NCBI GenBank assembly: GCA_021442155.1 | Contig: JAKCPB010001409.1 | Location: 101,590 to 165,589 of the forward strand | Direction of reading: 5' to 3' | Length of the DNA: 64,000 bases | Source of the DNA: Cymbidium sinense | Lineage: Eukaryota > Streptophyta > Magnoliopsida > Asparagales > Orchidaceae | In this document: positions 34,746 through 46,437 of the stretch, in pieces | Layout of the letters: every line of letters starts with the position of its first letter | Position numbering within the stretch: the first letter of the stretch is position 1 | Program-made: the position numbers and the translations under genes | The notes under the pieces: model-generated | Told to the model about the DNA's origin: nothing | Database searches by the model: none | The model's input: only the letters and a program-made list of their open reading frames with translations

Positions 34746-36889
34746 GGGTTTATTTTAATCAGGTTTTAAGTTTAGGTTTAAGTTTTCTTTATGTACAGGT
34801 TTGATTTAGGTTTAGGTTTAGTTTTATTTATTTATAGTTTAGTTTATCTTTTAAAATTTATTTTAGTTAATGTTTTATTTATTTTTAGGTTTTTATTTTT
34901 AGTTTAGTTTAGGCATAGATTTATTTAGGTTTATTTTATTATTTATTTATCCGTTTATTTTTAGTTTAGGTTTAGGTTTATTTATTTTTATTTTAGTTTC
35001 TTTTCTATTTTAGTTTAGTTCTAGTTTTATTTTAGTTTAGTTTATGTTTATTTTGGTTTATTTTTAGGTTGAGGCTTACTTTATTTTTTATTTTTTTTAT
35101 TATTATTTTTTTTATTTTTTTTGTTTTTTTTTATTTTTTATTTTTGGTTGAGGCTTACTTTAGGTTTTGGTTTTATTTATTTTTTATTTATTTTAGGTTT
35201 TTTTAGTATAGGTTAGTTTATTCTATTTAGTTTTTAATTTATTTACTTTAGGTTTAGGTTTATTTAATTTAGTTTAGTTTTTGGGTTTAGGTTTTATTTA
35301 GGTTTTGGTATAGGTTTATTTATTTTATTTATTTTTCTTTATTTATATTTTTATTTGTTTATTTAGTTTAGTTTATTTAATTTAGTTTTATTATTTATGT
35401 TAGGTTTAGGTTTAGGTTTAGTTTAGGTTTTAATTTTTATTTAGGTTTAGGTTAATTTTATTTGTAGTTTAGTTTATTTAGATTTTGGTTTAGGTTTTGG
35501 TTTATTTAGGTTTATTTAGTTTAGGTTTTTTATTTTTAGGTTTAGGTCCATTTACTTTTATTTAAGTTTTTATTTTTATTTTATTAGTTTTCTTTATTTA
35601 TCTAGGTTTATTTATGTTTATTTAGTTGGTTTATTTTTAGTTTAGGTTTAGGTTTATTTATTTTTGTTTAGCTTATTTTTTTTTTTATTTTAGGTTAATT
35701 TAGTTTTAGTTTTATTTAGTTTAGGTTTTGGTTTTAGGTTTAGGTTTTATTTATTTAGGTTTTTTTTATTTAGTTTAGTTTAGTTTAGGTTTATTTTAGA
35801 TTTAGGTTCATTTATTTAGTTTAGTTATTTATTTAGGTTTATGTTTATTTGTTTAGTTTATTTTATTTTATTTAGGTTTAGGTTTAGGTTTAGGTTTTAT
35901 TTAGTTTAGTTTATTTAGTTTTATTTTATTTTGGGTTTAGGGTTTAGGTTTAGGTTTATTTAGTATAGTTTTTTTATTTCTTTATTTGGTTTATTTATTT
36001 ACTTTTAGGTTTAGGTTTATTTATTTAGTTTATTTAGTTTTATTTTATTTTTGGTTTAGGGTTTATGTTTAGGTTTATTTAGTTTAAGTTTAGTTTAGGT
36101 TTATTTTTATTTATTTATTTAGTTTATTTATATAGTTTAGATATTTTATTTTAGGTTTAGGTTTTACTTAGGTTAGGTTTAGTTTATTTTTAGGTTTAGG
36201 TTTTAGGTTTAGTTTATTTAGTTTTAGTTTTAGGAGTCTCATTTTAGTTTAGTTTAATTTATTTAGTTTAGTTTATCTATTTAGTTTATTTTATTTTTTT
36301 TTTTTATGTTTAGGTTTATTTAGGTTTAGGTTTTAATTTAGGTTATTTAGTTTAGTTTATGTTTATTTAGTTTATTTTTATTTATTTATTTTAGTTTAGG
36401 TTTATTTATTTTATTTTATTTATTTAAGGTTTAGGTTTAGCTTAGGTTTATTTTAGTTTTAGGTTGTTCTTTTAGTTTAGGTTTTATTTTAGCTTAGTTT
36501 ACTTAATTTATTTTTTATTTTAGGTTTATTTATTTAGGTTTATTTAGTTTAGGTTTTTTCACATTGTAGTCCATTTATTTAGTTTAGAATGAGGTTTAGT
36601 TTATTTTATTTAGTTTAGGTTTATTTTTTTATTTAGTTTATTTATTTAGGTTTAGGGTTTAAGTTTAGTTTAGTTTAGGAGTTTAGGTTGGTTTTGGTTT
36701 TATTTTAGGTTTATTTTTAGTTTAGTTTATTTAGTTTAGTTTATAATTTAGTTTAGTTTAGTTTAGGTTTATTTATTTATTTATTTATTTATTTTATTTT
36801 AAGTTTTATTTTATGTTTTAGATTTTAGGTTTAGGTTTTAGTTTTTTATTTATTTTAGTTTAGGTTTTAATTTTATGTTTAGGTTTTAT
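34746..36889. repeat. Composite module P, copy 3 (first part)
   Basis: It opens with TTTTAATCAGGTTTTAAG and runs through TTTAGG, TTTATTTAG and TTTAGTTTA words in the same order as about 15,262 and 27,745. A 79-base direct duplication of GGTTGAGGCTTACTTTA (35,067 and 35,146) flanks a T-rich tract. No gene is seen. Confidence 0.72.
35067..35162. repeat. 79-bp-offset direct duplication around a poly-T tract
   Basis: GGTTGAGGCTTACTTTA occurs at 35,067 and again at 35,146, separated by T-rich sequence with only A and single G interruptions. This suggests slippage or a local duplication. Confidence 0.8.
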
Positions 36890-37975
36890 TATTAAGTGTT
36901 CTTTTAAGTATTATTAGTTTTAGTTTAGTTTATTTATTACATTATTATTATTTATTAGTTTATTAGTTTAGTTAGTTTTATTAGTTTATTATTATTAGTT
37001 AGTTTCTTAGGTTTGTTTTTTATTATTAGAATAAATATATTAATTTAGGTTTTATTTATTATTTAGTTTACTATTAGTTTAGTTTATTATTATTATTATT
37101 ATTAGTTTAGTTATTAGTTTTATTTAGTTTTATTTATTATTAGTTCACTAGTTTAGTGTTAGTTGTTATTAGTTATTTAGTTTTAGTTTATTAGTTTCTT
37201 TAGTTTTATTATTAGTTTTACTTATTATTTAGTTAGTTTATTAGTTTATTAATTTAGTTTGTTATTAGTTTTAGTTATTAGTTACTTATTATTATTAGTT
37301 ATTTATTAATTATTTAGTTTGTTTATTAGTTATTAGTTTTAGTTTAGTTATTGTTAATTTAGTTTTAATGTTGTAAATAAAAGAATTGTATGATGATCTA
37401 AAAGACATAACAATAAAAAAAGCAAAACCCCAAACAAACTCTTAAGTTTTCTTATTGCTATTCATAGAACTATTTCTGATATTTAGAAATGTTGTATTTG
37501 AATTTGTACTCTATTTAAAAAAACAAATAATAGGTTATTTATGTTTATTATTATTTAGTTATTCAATAGGTTATTTATGTTTAGTGTTTAGGTTTATTTG
37601 TTAGTTATTATTATTAGTTTGTTATATATTAGTGTTTAATTTAGTTAGTTTATTAGATTAGTTTTAGTTAATAGTTTAGGTTTACTTTAGTTTTTATTAG
37701 TTTTATTTGTTAAGTTTTATTTTTTATTAGTTTATTAGAGGGGTTTTTTATGTTTACTTTAGTTATTAGTTTATTTATTAGTTTAGTTAGTTTTTGTTAT
37801 TATTAGTTTATTAGTTTCTTAGTTTAGTTTAGTTGGTTTTATTAGTTTTTGTTTTAGTTTATAATTAGTTTTTATTTTAGTTTATAATTAGTTTTAGTTT
37901 GTTATTTATTAGTTTTAGTTTATTATTTGTTAGTTTTAGTTTTAGTTAGTTTAGTTTAGTGTTTTATTAATTTCT
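36890..37975. repeat. ATTAG-rich block, copy 3, interrupted
   Basis: Same word order as copies 1 and 2, ending in TTTCTTATTAGGGTTTAGGG. It is interrupted at about 37,367-37,532 by non-repeat sequence described separately. Confidence 0.8.
37367..37532. other. Foreign ~165-bp insert inside the ATTAG block
   Basis: The composition changes abruptly: A-rich, with normal C content (GCAAAACCCCAAACAAACTC), and an A-run near its right end (TTTAAAAAAACAAATAAT). The equivalent places in the other two ATTAG blocks (about 17,720 and 30,690) lack it. Family unknown. The A-run on the + strand would put it in the opposite orientation to the other inserts if it is a poly(A) tail. Confidence 0.6.
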
Positions 37976-38176
37976 TATTAGGGTTTAGGGTTTATGGTTT
38001 AGGGTTTGGAGTTTAGGGTTTAGGGTTCTAGGTTTAGGGTTGTAGGTTTTTGGTTAGTTTTAGGGTTTAGCATTTAGGTTTAAGGTTTTTTTATTTTTTT
38101 TATTTTTTTATTATTTTTAGGGTTTAGGGTCTAGGGGTATTAGATTCATTTTTTAGTTTGGACTTCTAGTTTTTTA
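37976..38176. repeat. Telomere-like spacer before GRP copy 5
   Basis: TTTAGGG-type units, then TTTTTTATTTTTTTATT, matching the spacers before copies 3 and 4. Confidence 0.75.
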
Positions 38177-38682
38177 TTTTTTTTAACAGAGAACAAATTC
38201 AAATACAACATTTCTTAGTTTTGATTTCATCAATCAACTAACACAACAAGTTATCAAAGACATAAGCGATGACATAGATAAAAAATAAGCATGCATAGAG
38301 AAAATCAACAACCCTACAAAACTAGAACCATCTTTACTATAAAGACACGCTCCATAAGCAAAAGATCGGCCATTCTTTCTTCGCTTTCTCAGTTCATCGT
38401 AACCACCCGACCTCTCGGTAGGTGGATCCTCCATCATATCTACAATATCTCCCTCCGCCACCACCATGGCTAAAACCTCCGTCAATCCTCCTACCTCCAT
38501 AACCACCACTGATCCGACCACCACCTCCATATCCACCAATGCCTCCAGATCCTCCACCACCACTCTGATAACTGCTGCCTCTGCCTTTGCATCCACCGCC
38601 TCCGCCTTCGCCTCCACCACCAAATCTAGATTAAGCCTAGTTGACGGTGATGTTCTTGTCATCAAGGTTTTGCCCATTTTTT
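38177..38682 (-). pseudogene. GRP 3' fragment, copy 5
   Basis: This is the longest copy. A T-run (38,177-38,184) is followed by the 3' UTR, the Gly-rich tail (GGYGGGG, SGGYGG and SHGGGG motifs) and the RRM end (NLDDKNITVN). The linker has stop codons where Gln and Ala are expected, and the C-terminal end is altered (a TGA soon after EVGWLR). A small duplicated Gly-rich linker (GGGGEGGGGG) lengthens it. The 147-codon Val/Glu-rich open frame over the same bases is a shadow frame and not the GRP frame. Confidence 0.85.
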
Positions 38683-41600
38683 GGGTTTAGGTTTTGGTTT
38701 AAGTTTATTGGGTTTTAGGGTTAATTTTTAATTTATTTAGATACTTTCAATTTAATTTTATGGTTTGGGGTTTAGGGTTTAGGGTTTGGGGTTTATTGTT
38801 TAGGGTTTAGGGTTAGGGTTTAAGGTTTAGGGTTTAGCATTTAGGGTTTTAGGGTTTAGGTTTAGGGCTTAGGGTTTGTGGATTTATACTATATTTTAGG
38901 TTTGTGGTCAGTTATGGTTTATGGTTGGGGCTTTAGGGTTTAGGGTTTAGGGTTCAGAGTTTAGGGTTTAGAGTTTTGGGTTTAGGATTTAGGGTTTTTA
39001 GGGTTTAGGGTATAAAGTTAGTTTTTCGTTTAGGATTTAGGGTTTTGGGTTTAGGATTTTGGATTTAAGGTTATTTTTTAATTAAGTAAACTAGTAAGTT
39101 TTGGTTTATTTACTTTATCTTTTATATATTTTAATTTATTTTATTTTTTATTTTTATTTAGTCTTATTTTTAATTTTTATTTAGTTTAGTATATTTATTT
39201 TAGTTTAGGTTTTTTATTTTAGTTTTTTTTAGGTTTTATTTTTATCTTATTTTTTATGTTTAGGCTTTTTTTTATTTTTAGGTTTAGGTTTAGGTTTTTA
39301 TTTATATTTTTAGGTTTACATTTTTGGTTTTTAGTTTAGGCTTAGTTTTAGGTTTTATTTTTTATTTAGTTTTTATTTTTTAGTTGAGTTTTATTTTTTT
39401 ATTTTTTAGGTTTGTTTTTTAGTTTTAGGTTTAAGTTTAGGCTTTTATTTTATTATTTTAGCTTTAGTTTTAGGTTTAGTTTAGGTTTAGGTTTAGGTTT
39501 ATTTATTTAGTTTAGGTTTTAGTTTATTTAGTTAGGTTTATTTTAGTTTAAGTTTAGGTTTTGGATTAGGTTTAGGTTTAGGTTTATTTTTAGGTTTACT
39601 TTATTTAGTTTAGTTTAGTTTAGTTTATTTTTTTATTTATTTAGTTTATTTAGGTTTAGGTTTAGTTTTAGGTTTATTTATTTATTATTTTCTTTATTTT
39701 TATTTATTTATTTTAGTTTAAGTTTAGGTTTATTTATTTAGGTTTATATTAGTTTAGTTTAGTTTTTTCTTTAAGTTTTTAGGTTTAGGTTTTAAGTTTA
39801 TTTATTTATTTATTTTAGGTTAGCTTTGGTTTAGGTTTTAAGTTTATTTATTTAGTTTTAGGTTTACATTTAGGTTTAATTAGTTTAGTTTTTTATTTAT
39901 TTAGTTTATTTTATTTAATTTATTTAGATGTAGGTTTAGGTTTAGGTTTAGGTTTAGATTTATTTATTTAGTTTTAGTTTTATTTCTTTATTTAGTTTAG
40001 TTTATTTATTTTGGTTTAGGTTTAGGTTTTGATTTAGGATTATTTAGGTTTATTTAAGTTTATTTTAATTTTAGGTTTAGGATTATTTATTTATTTTAGT
40101 TTAGGTTTATGTTTAGGTTTATTTTATTTAATTTTTAGGTTTAGTTTATTTAGTTTATTTAGTTTAGTTTATTTTTCATTATTTAGTTTAAAGTTTAGGT
40201 TTAGTTTAGATTTTGGTTTATTTTAGTTTATTTTGTTTAGCTGTTTAGTTTAGGTTATTTAGGTTTATTTATTTTAGTTTATTTATTTTTAATTTAGTTT
40301 TATTTATTTTAGTTTATTTATTTTAGATTTAGGTTTAGGTTTATTTTATTTTAGTTTAGGTTTATTTAGTTTATTAGTATAGTTTATTTTAGTTAAGGTT
40401 TAGGTTTAGGTTTAGGTTTTGGTTTAGTTTATTTTAGGTTTAGGTTTAGGTTTAGGTTTAGCCTATTTTATTTTAAGGTGGTTTAGGTTTAGGTTTTATT
40501 TTATTTTTTCGGTTTAGGTTTAGGTTTAGTTTTAGGTTTAAGTTTAGGTTTATTTAGTTTAGGTTTAGGTTTAGGTTTTGTTTAGGTTTAGGTTTTTTTT
40601 AGGTTTAGGTTTAAGTTTAGACTTAGGTTTATTTTTTACATTATTTAGTGCATCCAAGTTTAGGTTTATTTAGTTTAGTTTTAGTTTAGTTTAGAGATTA
40701 GATTTATTTATTTAGTTTAGTTTATTTAGGTTTAGGTTTAGGTTTATTTTAAGTTTTAGTTTATTTATTTTATTTTTTTAGTTTAGTTTAGTTTAGTTTG
40801 GGTTTAGGTTTAGGTTTACATTTATTTTTAGTTTTGTTTAGGTTTAGGTTTAGGTTTATTTTTGGTTTAGGTATATTTATTTTTTGTTTAGTTTAGGTTT
40901 ATTTTATTTAGGTTTAGGATTAGGTTTAGGTTTAGATTTATTTTAAATAATTTTGTTTAGATTTAGGTTTAGATTTAGGTTGAGGTTTAGGTTTAGGTTT
41001 AGGTTTTTTTAGTTGAATTTAGTTTAGTTTAGGTTAAGGTTTAGGTTTATTTCAATTTAGGTTTAATTTAGATTAGTTTATTTATTTAGTATAGTTTAGT
41101 TTATTTATTTTATTTAGGTTTAGATTTAGTTTAGGTTTATTTTAGTTTAGTTTAGTTTTATGTTTTAGGTCTTTTAGGTTTAGATTTAAGTTTTTTTTTA
41201 GTTTAGTTTAGGTTTATTTAGTTTATCGCCTAGGTTTTTTTAGTTTAGTTTAAGTTTTTTAGTTTATTTATTTAGTTTAAGTTTATTTAGGTTTAGGTTT
41301 AGGTTTAAGTTTAAGTTTATTTATTTAAGTTTAGTATATTTATTTTATTTTTTTTTATTTAGGTTTAGGTTTAGGTTTAGATTTATTTTTATTTTAGGTT
41401 TATTTAGGTTTATTTATTTAGGTTTAGGTTTGTTTTTATTTAGTTTAATTTATTTAGTTTTAGTTTATTTAGGTTTAAGTTTATTTAGTTTTGTTTAGGT
41501 TTAGGTTTAGGTTTACATTAGGTTTATTTTTTAACGTTTACGTTTATTTTAGGTTTAGGTTTAGGTTTATTTTAGGTTTAGGTTTAGGTTTATTTTAGGT

Positions 41601-43790
41601 TTAGGTTTAGGTTTATTTATTTATTTATTTAGGTTTAGGTTTAGGTTCATTTTAGTTTAGTTTATTTATTTATTTAGGTTTAGGTTTTAGTTTATTTAGG
41701 TTTATGTATAGGTTTAGGTTTAAGTTTTAGGTTTAGTTTTAGGTTTATTTTAGGTTTTTTATTTTAGTTTAGTTTAGTTTAGTTTTGATTTATTTTATTT
41801 AGTTTATAGGTTTATTTTATTTATTACATTTTAGTTTAGTTTAGTTTTTAGGCTTAGATTTTGGTTTTAGGTTTATTTATTTTAGTTTGGTTTATTTATT
41901 TAGTTTAGGTTTATTTAGTTTATTTTATTTATTTTATTATTTTATTTTTTAGGTTTAGTTTATTTAGTTTATTTTATTTTATTATTTTTATTTAGTTTAG
42001 GTTTAGGTTTAGATTTAGGTTTTTTTTATTGAGTTTTTTTATTTTTTTTTACTCTTTCTTTAGTTTAGGTTTAGTTTATTTGTTTATTTTATTTGTTTAG
42101 TTTATATTTTAGTTTAGTTTAGTTTATTTATTTTATTTATTTTAGTTTATTTTAGTTTATTTTAGTTTTTAGGTTTAGGTTTATTTATTTAGTTTTATTT
42201 ATTTAGTTTATTTTTAGTTTAGTTTATTTTCTTTTATTTAGTTTAATTTAGTTTAGGTTTAGGTTTAGGTTTATTTAGGTTTTATTAGTTTAGTTTATTT
42301 AGTTTAGTTTAGGTTTAGGTTTAGGTTTAGGTTTAGGTTTATTTAGTTTAGGTTTAGGATTAGGTTTATATTTTAGTTTAGATTAAGTTTAGGTTTAGGT
42401 TTAGGTTTAAGTTTTATTTTATTTTTATTTAGGTTTATTTATTTAGTTTAATTTGTTTAGTTTATTTTTTTTTAGTTTAGGTTTAGGTTCTATTTATTTT
42501 AATTTAGTTTAGTTTAATATTTAGGTTTAGGTTTAGGTTTAGGTTTAGGTTTAGTTTAGTTTCATTTATTAATTTTATTTATTTTAGTTTAGGTTTTAAG
42601 TTTTACTTAGTTTATTTTATAGTTCAATTTTATTTATTTATTTAGTTTAATTTAATTTAGTTTATTTAGGTTTAGATTTATATTATTTATTATTAAGTTT
42701 ATTTTTTTTATTTAGTTTAAGCCAGGTATTGGTATAAGTTAATTTAGTTTAGGTTTATTTAGGTTTAAGTTTTATTTAGTTTCATTTTATTTAGTTTAGG
42801 TTTATTTTTAATTTAGGTTTAGGTTTATTTAGTTTAGGTTTAGGTTTAGGTTTAGGTTTAGGTTTTATTTTAGTTTAGGTTTGTTAATTTAGGTTTATGT
42901 ATAGGTTTTAGGTTTTGTTTAGGTTTAGGTTTATTTAGTTGTTAATTTTATTTAGGTTTAGGTTGATTTATTTTAGTTTATTTTATTTTATTTTATTTAG
43001 TTTTAGTTTATGTTAATTTTAGTTTAAGGTTTTAGGTTTATTTAGGTTTAGCTTTAGGTTTATTTATTTAGGTTTTAGGTTTAGGTTTAGGTTTAGGTTT
43101 ATTTTTTATTTTAGTTTATTTTATTTAGTTTAGTTCAGGTTGGTTTAGTTTATTATTTTTATTTAAGTTTTTATTTATTTTATTTAGTTTAGGTTTATTT
43201 ATTTAGTTTATTGATTTTCATTTAGGTTTAGGTTTAGATTTATTTAGTTTTAGTTTAGTCTATTTTATTTTAGTTTATTTTTTTTATTTAGGTTTAAGTT
43301 TATGTAGTTTAGGTTTATTTTTGTTTAGTTTAGTTTAGATTAGTTTAGTTTATTTTTAGTTTAGGTTTATTTATTTAGTTTAGGTTTTATTTATTTAGAT
43401 TAGGTTTTTTTATTCATTTTAGTTTTTATTTATTTAGTTTATTTTATTTTAGTTTAGGTTTAGGTTTATTTATGTTTTTTTAGTTTAATTTATTTATTTA
43501 GTTTATTTTAGTTTAATTAGTTTAGGTTTGGGTTTAGGTTTAGATTTAGGTATAGGATTAGTTTAGTTTAGTTTAGTTTATTTTAGCTTAGTCTAGGTTT
43601 AGGTTTAGGTTTAGGTTTAGGTTTAGGTTTATTTAGTTTAGTTTATTTTATTTAGTTTATTTTTTTTTAGTTTTTATTTTATTTTATTTATATTATGATT
43701 ATTTGTTTTATTTATTTATTTCATTTGGTTTTAGGTTTTATTTTAATTAGTTTAGTTGAGGTTTAGGTTTGGGTTTAGGTTTAGGTTTTG
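38683..43790. repeat. Long TTTAGG-dominated array
   Basis: It starts with a TTTAGGG-type stretch and a TTTTTAATTAAGTAAAC junction (about 39,070). From about 39,450 to 43,790 it is dominated by TTTAGG hexamers with TTTATTTAG and TTTAGTTTA interruptions, and full TTTAGGG units are scarce. Long hexamer runs occur at about 42,316-42,345 and 43,597-43,630. It is the longest stretch in the window without a recognisable insert. No gene is seen. Confidence 0.8.
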
Positions 43791-45293
43791 TAGGTTTAGT
43801 TTAGGGATTTTGGTTTTAGCATTCAGGGTTAGGGTTTTTTTTTTTTTTTTTGATTTTTTTATTTAGGGTTTAAGGTTTAAGATTTTTTATTTTAGGATTT
43901 TAGTTTAGGGTTTATTTTAGGATTTAGGTTTAGGGTTTAGGGTCAGGGTGGGTTTAGGTTGGATTAATTTTAGGCATGTTAGGATTATTTTATTATTTAG
44001 GGTTTAGGGTTTAGGTTGTATGTTTAGGGATTTAGGATTTGTTTAGGGTTTAGGTTTAGGGTAGATCAGGTTTAGGGTTTAGTGTTTAGGGTTTTAAATC
44101 AAAACCCAGTTTAGGTTTTAGTTTATCCATTTATTTTATATATTTATTTTAGCATATTTTATTTTTTATTTAGGTTTATTTTTTATATAGTTTATATTTT
44201 ATTTTATTTTAGGTTTATTTATTTTAGTTTAGGTTTTATTTTAGTTTATCTTCTAGGTTTAGGTTTAGGTTTATGTTTATTTTTAGTTTTAGCATTATTC
44301 TTATTTTATTTTTTTTTATTTATTATTTTAGGTTTAAGTTTGGATTTTTTATTTTTTTTAGGTTTAGGTTTAGGTTTTATTTTAGGTTTATTTTAAGTTT
44401 ATTTTTTTAGTTTAAGTTTAGGTTTATTTTTAGTTTATTTAGTTTAGGGTTTAGGTTTTATATTTTAAGTTTATGTTTAGGTTTCATTTATTTTGTAGTT
44501 TATTGTAGTTTAGGTTTAGGTTTTATTTTTTTTATTTTCTGGGTTTTTTTAGTTTAGGGTTTAGGTTATATTTTTTTACTTATTTATAGGTTTTTAGGTT
44601 TATTTTTTAGGTTTACATTTTATTTATTTTTTATTTTATTTTATTTTATTTTACATTTAATTTTATTTTATTTTTATTTATTATTTTAGGTTTATTTTAT
44701 TTTTTAGTTTAGTTTAGGTTTTTATTTATGTTATTTTAATTTAGGTTTTTTTTTTATATTTTTAGGTTTTTAGGTTTAGGTTTTAGTTTATTTTATTTCA
44801 TTTTATTTTTTTATTTAATTTAGGTTTAGGTGTTTTTATTTATTTTATTTTTAGGTTTTATTTAATTTAGATGTAGGTTTTTCAAGTTTAAGGTTAGGTT
44901 TTTAGTTTTTTAGTGTTTAGGGTTTAAGGTTTAGGGTTTAAGATTTAGGGTTTAGGGTTTGGAGTTTAGTGTTAGTGTTTAGGGTGGTAGTTTAGGGTTT
45001 TTGTAGGATTTGTTTTGAGTTTTATTTAGGTTTTTTAGGGTTAAGGGTTTTAGGGTTTTTGTGGGGTTGGGTTATAAGTTTAGGGTTTAGGGTTAATTAG
45101 TGTTTAAGGTTTAGGGTTAGGATTTTATTTTATTTATTTTTAAAAAAAATTCAACCCAGGATTTAGTTTATTTAGTTTATTTTTATTTATTTTAGTTATT
45201 TTTTTTTATTTTATTTAAGTTTATTTTATTCTTATGAGACACATAATAAACAATGGACATGGGATTCATGTAATGACCCATTAGTGGGATGTT

Positions 45294-45328
<35 letters not shown>

Positions 45329-46012
45329 AGGTTTATTTTTATTCTTATTTAGTTTAGTTTATTTATTTTAGTTTAGGTTTTTTGGTTTAGTTTATTTTTT
45401 TTGGTTTATGTTTATTGTGTAGTTTATTTTATTTTAATTTCTTTTAGGTTTATGTTTTATTTTTAATTTTGTTTTTAGGTTTTATTTTAGTTTATTTTTT
45501 TTAATTTTAGTTTTGGTTTAGGTTTATTTTAGTTTATTTTATTTTAATTAATTTGGGGTTTAGGTTTTATTTATTTTGGTTTAGTTTATTTTAGTTTAGA
45601 TTTAGGTTTATTTTATTTTATTTATTTTAAGTTTAGGTATTTTTTTAAGTTTTAGGTTTAATTTATTTTAGGATTAGATTTTTTTATTATTTATTTTAGG
45701 TTTTATTTTAAAATTTATTTTTAGGTTTAGATTTTATTTAGTTTTATTTTATTTTATTTTAGGTTTTTCATTCTTATTTTATGTTTGGGTTTTATATTAG
45801 GATTTAGGATTTTAGTTTAGTTTAGGGTTTACAGATTTAGTTTGGGATTTGTTTTAGGTTTAGGGTTTAGGTTAATTTAAGGTTTACGGTTTAGGTTAAT
45901 TTAGGATTTAGGTTTTAGGGATTAGGGTTTATGGTTTATGGTTTTAGGTTTTAGGGTTTTAGGGTTAAGATTTAGGGTTAAGGTTTTAGTTTAGTGCGTT
46001 TAGGGTTTAAAG
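43791..46012. repeat. C-poor telomere-like repeat array, segment 6
   Basis: It returns to TTTAGGG islands (about 43,860-44,095, 44,900-45,130, 45,790-46,010) alternating with T-rich units that begin at about 44,100 and 45,150. A C-containing stretch with a TTG tract (45,231-45,329) interrupts the second unit. No gene is seen. Confidence 0.8.
45231..45329 (+). other. Non-repeat stretch ending in (TTG)n
   Basis: About 60 bases of ordinary composition (ACACATAATAAACAATGG, then CATGTAATGACCCATTAG) lead directly into about twelve TTG/GTT units (about 45,293-45,329). TTG-repeat 3' ends are known for some plant tRNA-derived SINEs (the TS family of Solanaceae), so a 5'-truncated SINE is possible. 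I see no tRNA-like promoter boxes, so the call is weak. It could also be a plain microsatellite with its flank. Confidence 0.4.
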
Positions 46013-46437
46013 TTTTTTAATAGAGAACAAATTCATATTCAACATTTCTTCTTTTGGAATTTATCAACCATGTAGGAGACCAAGTTTTCTAAGATACAAG
46101 TGATGACATAGATAAAAATGAGCACGATAGCAAATCAAAGCCCTAGATAACTAGAACACATATAAGAACACATTCCATAAGAAATAGGTCGGATGATCGT
46201 GCTTCAATTTCTCAATTCCCAGAACCACCCTCTAGGGATTCGCCACCATCCCCATCCCTCTGCCACCACCATGGTTGTAACCTCTATCGCTCCTCTTGCC
46301 TCCATAACCACCACCTCCATATCCACCAAGACCTCTTGATCCATCAACACCTCTAGGTCCCCCACCTCCAGATCCTATCTCCATAACCACCACCTCCATA
46401 TCCACCATCATACCCACCAACACCTCTAGTACAATGA
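46013..46437 (-). pseudogene. GRP 3' fragment, copy 6 (different 5' border, Gly-rich duplication)
   Basis: A six-base T-run and the usual 3' UTR start this copy, but the coding part ends inside the Gly-rich tail at about 46,437 and never reaches the RRM end found in the other copies. The block encoding GGYGGGGY (ATAACCACCACCTCCATATC on +) occurs twice, at about 46,304 and 46,382. The tail was therefore rearranged or duplicated before or after insertion. The 3' UTR also has several small deletions. Confidence 0.8.

Noticed and set aside
38234..38677. A 147-codon minus-strand frame rich in Val, Glu and Met (and similar ones at 31,554, 60,436 and 62,366)
   Set aside because: It is a shifted frame over the GRP glycine repeat; the correct frame gives GGYGG motifs and the RRM end NITVN.
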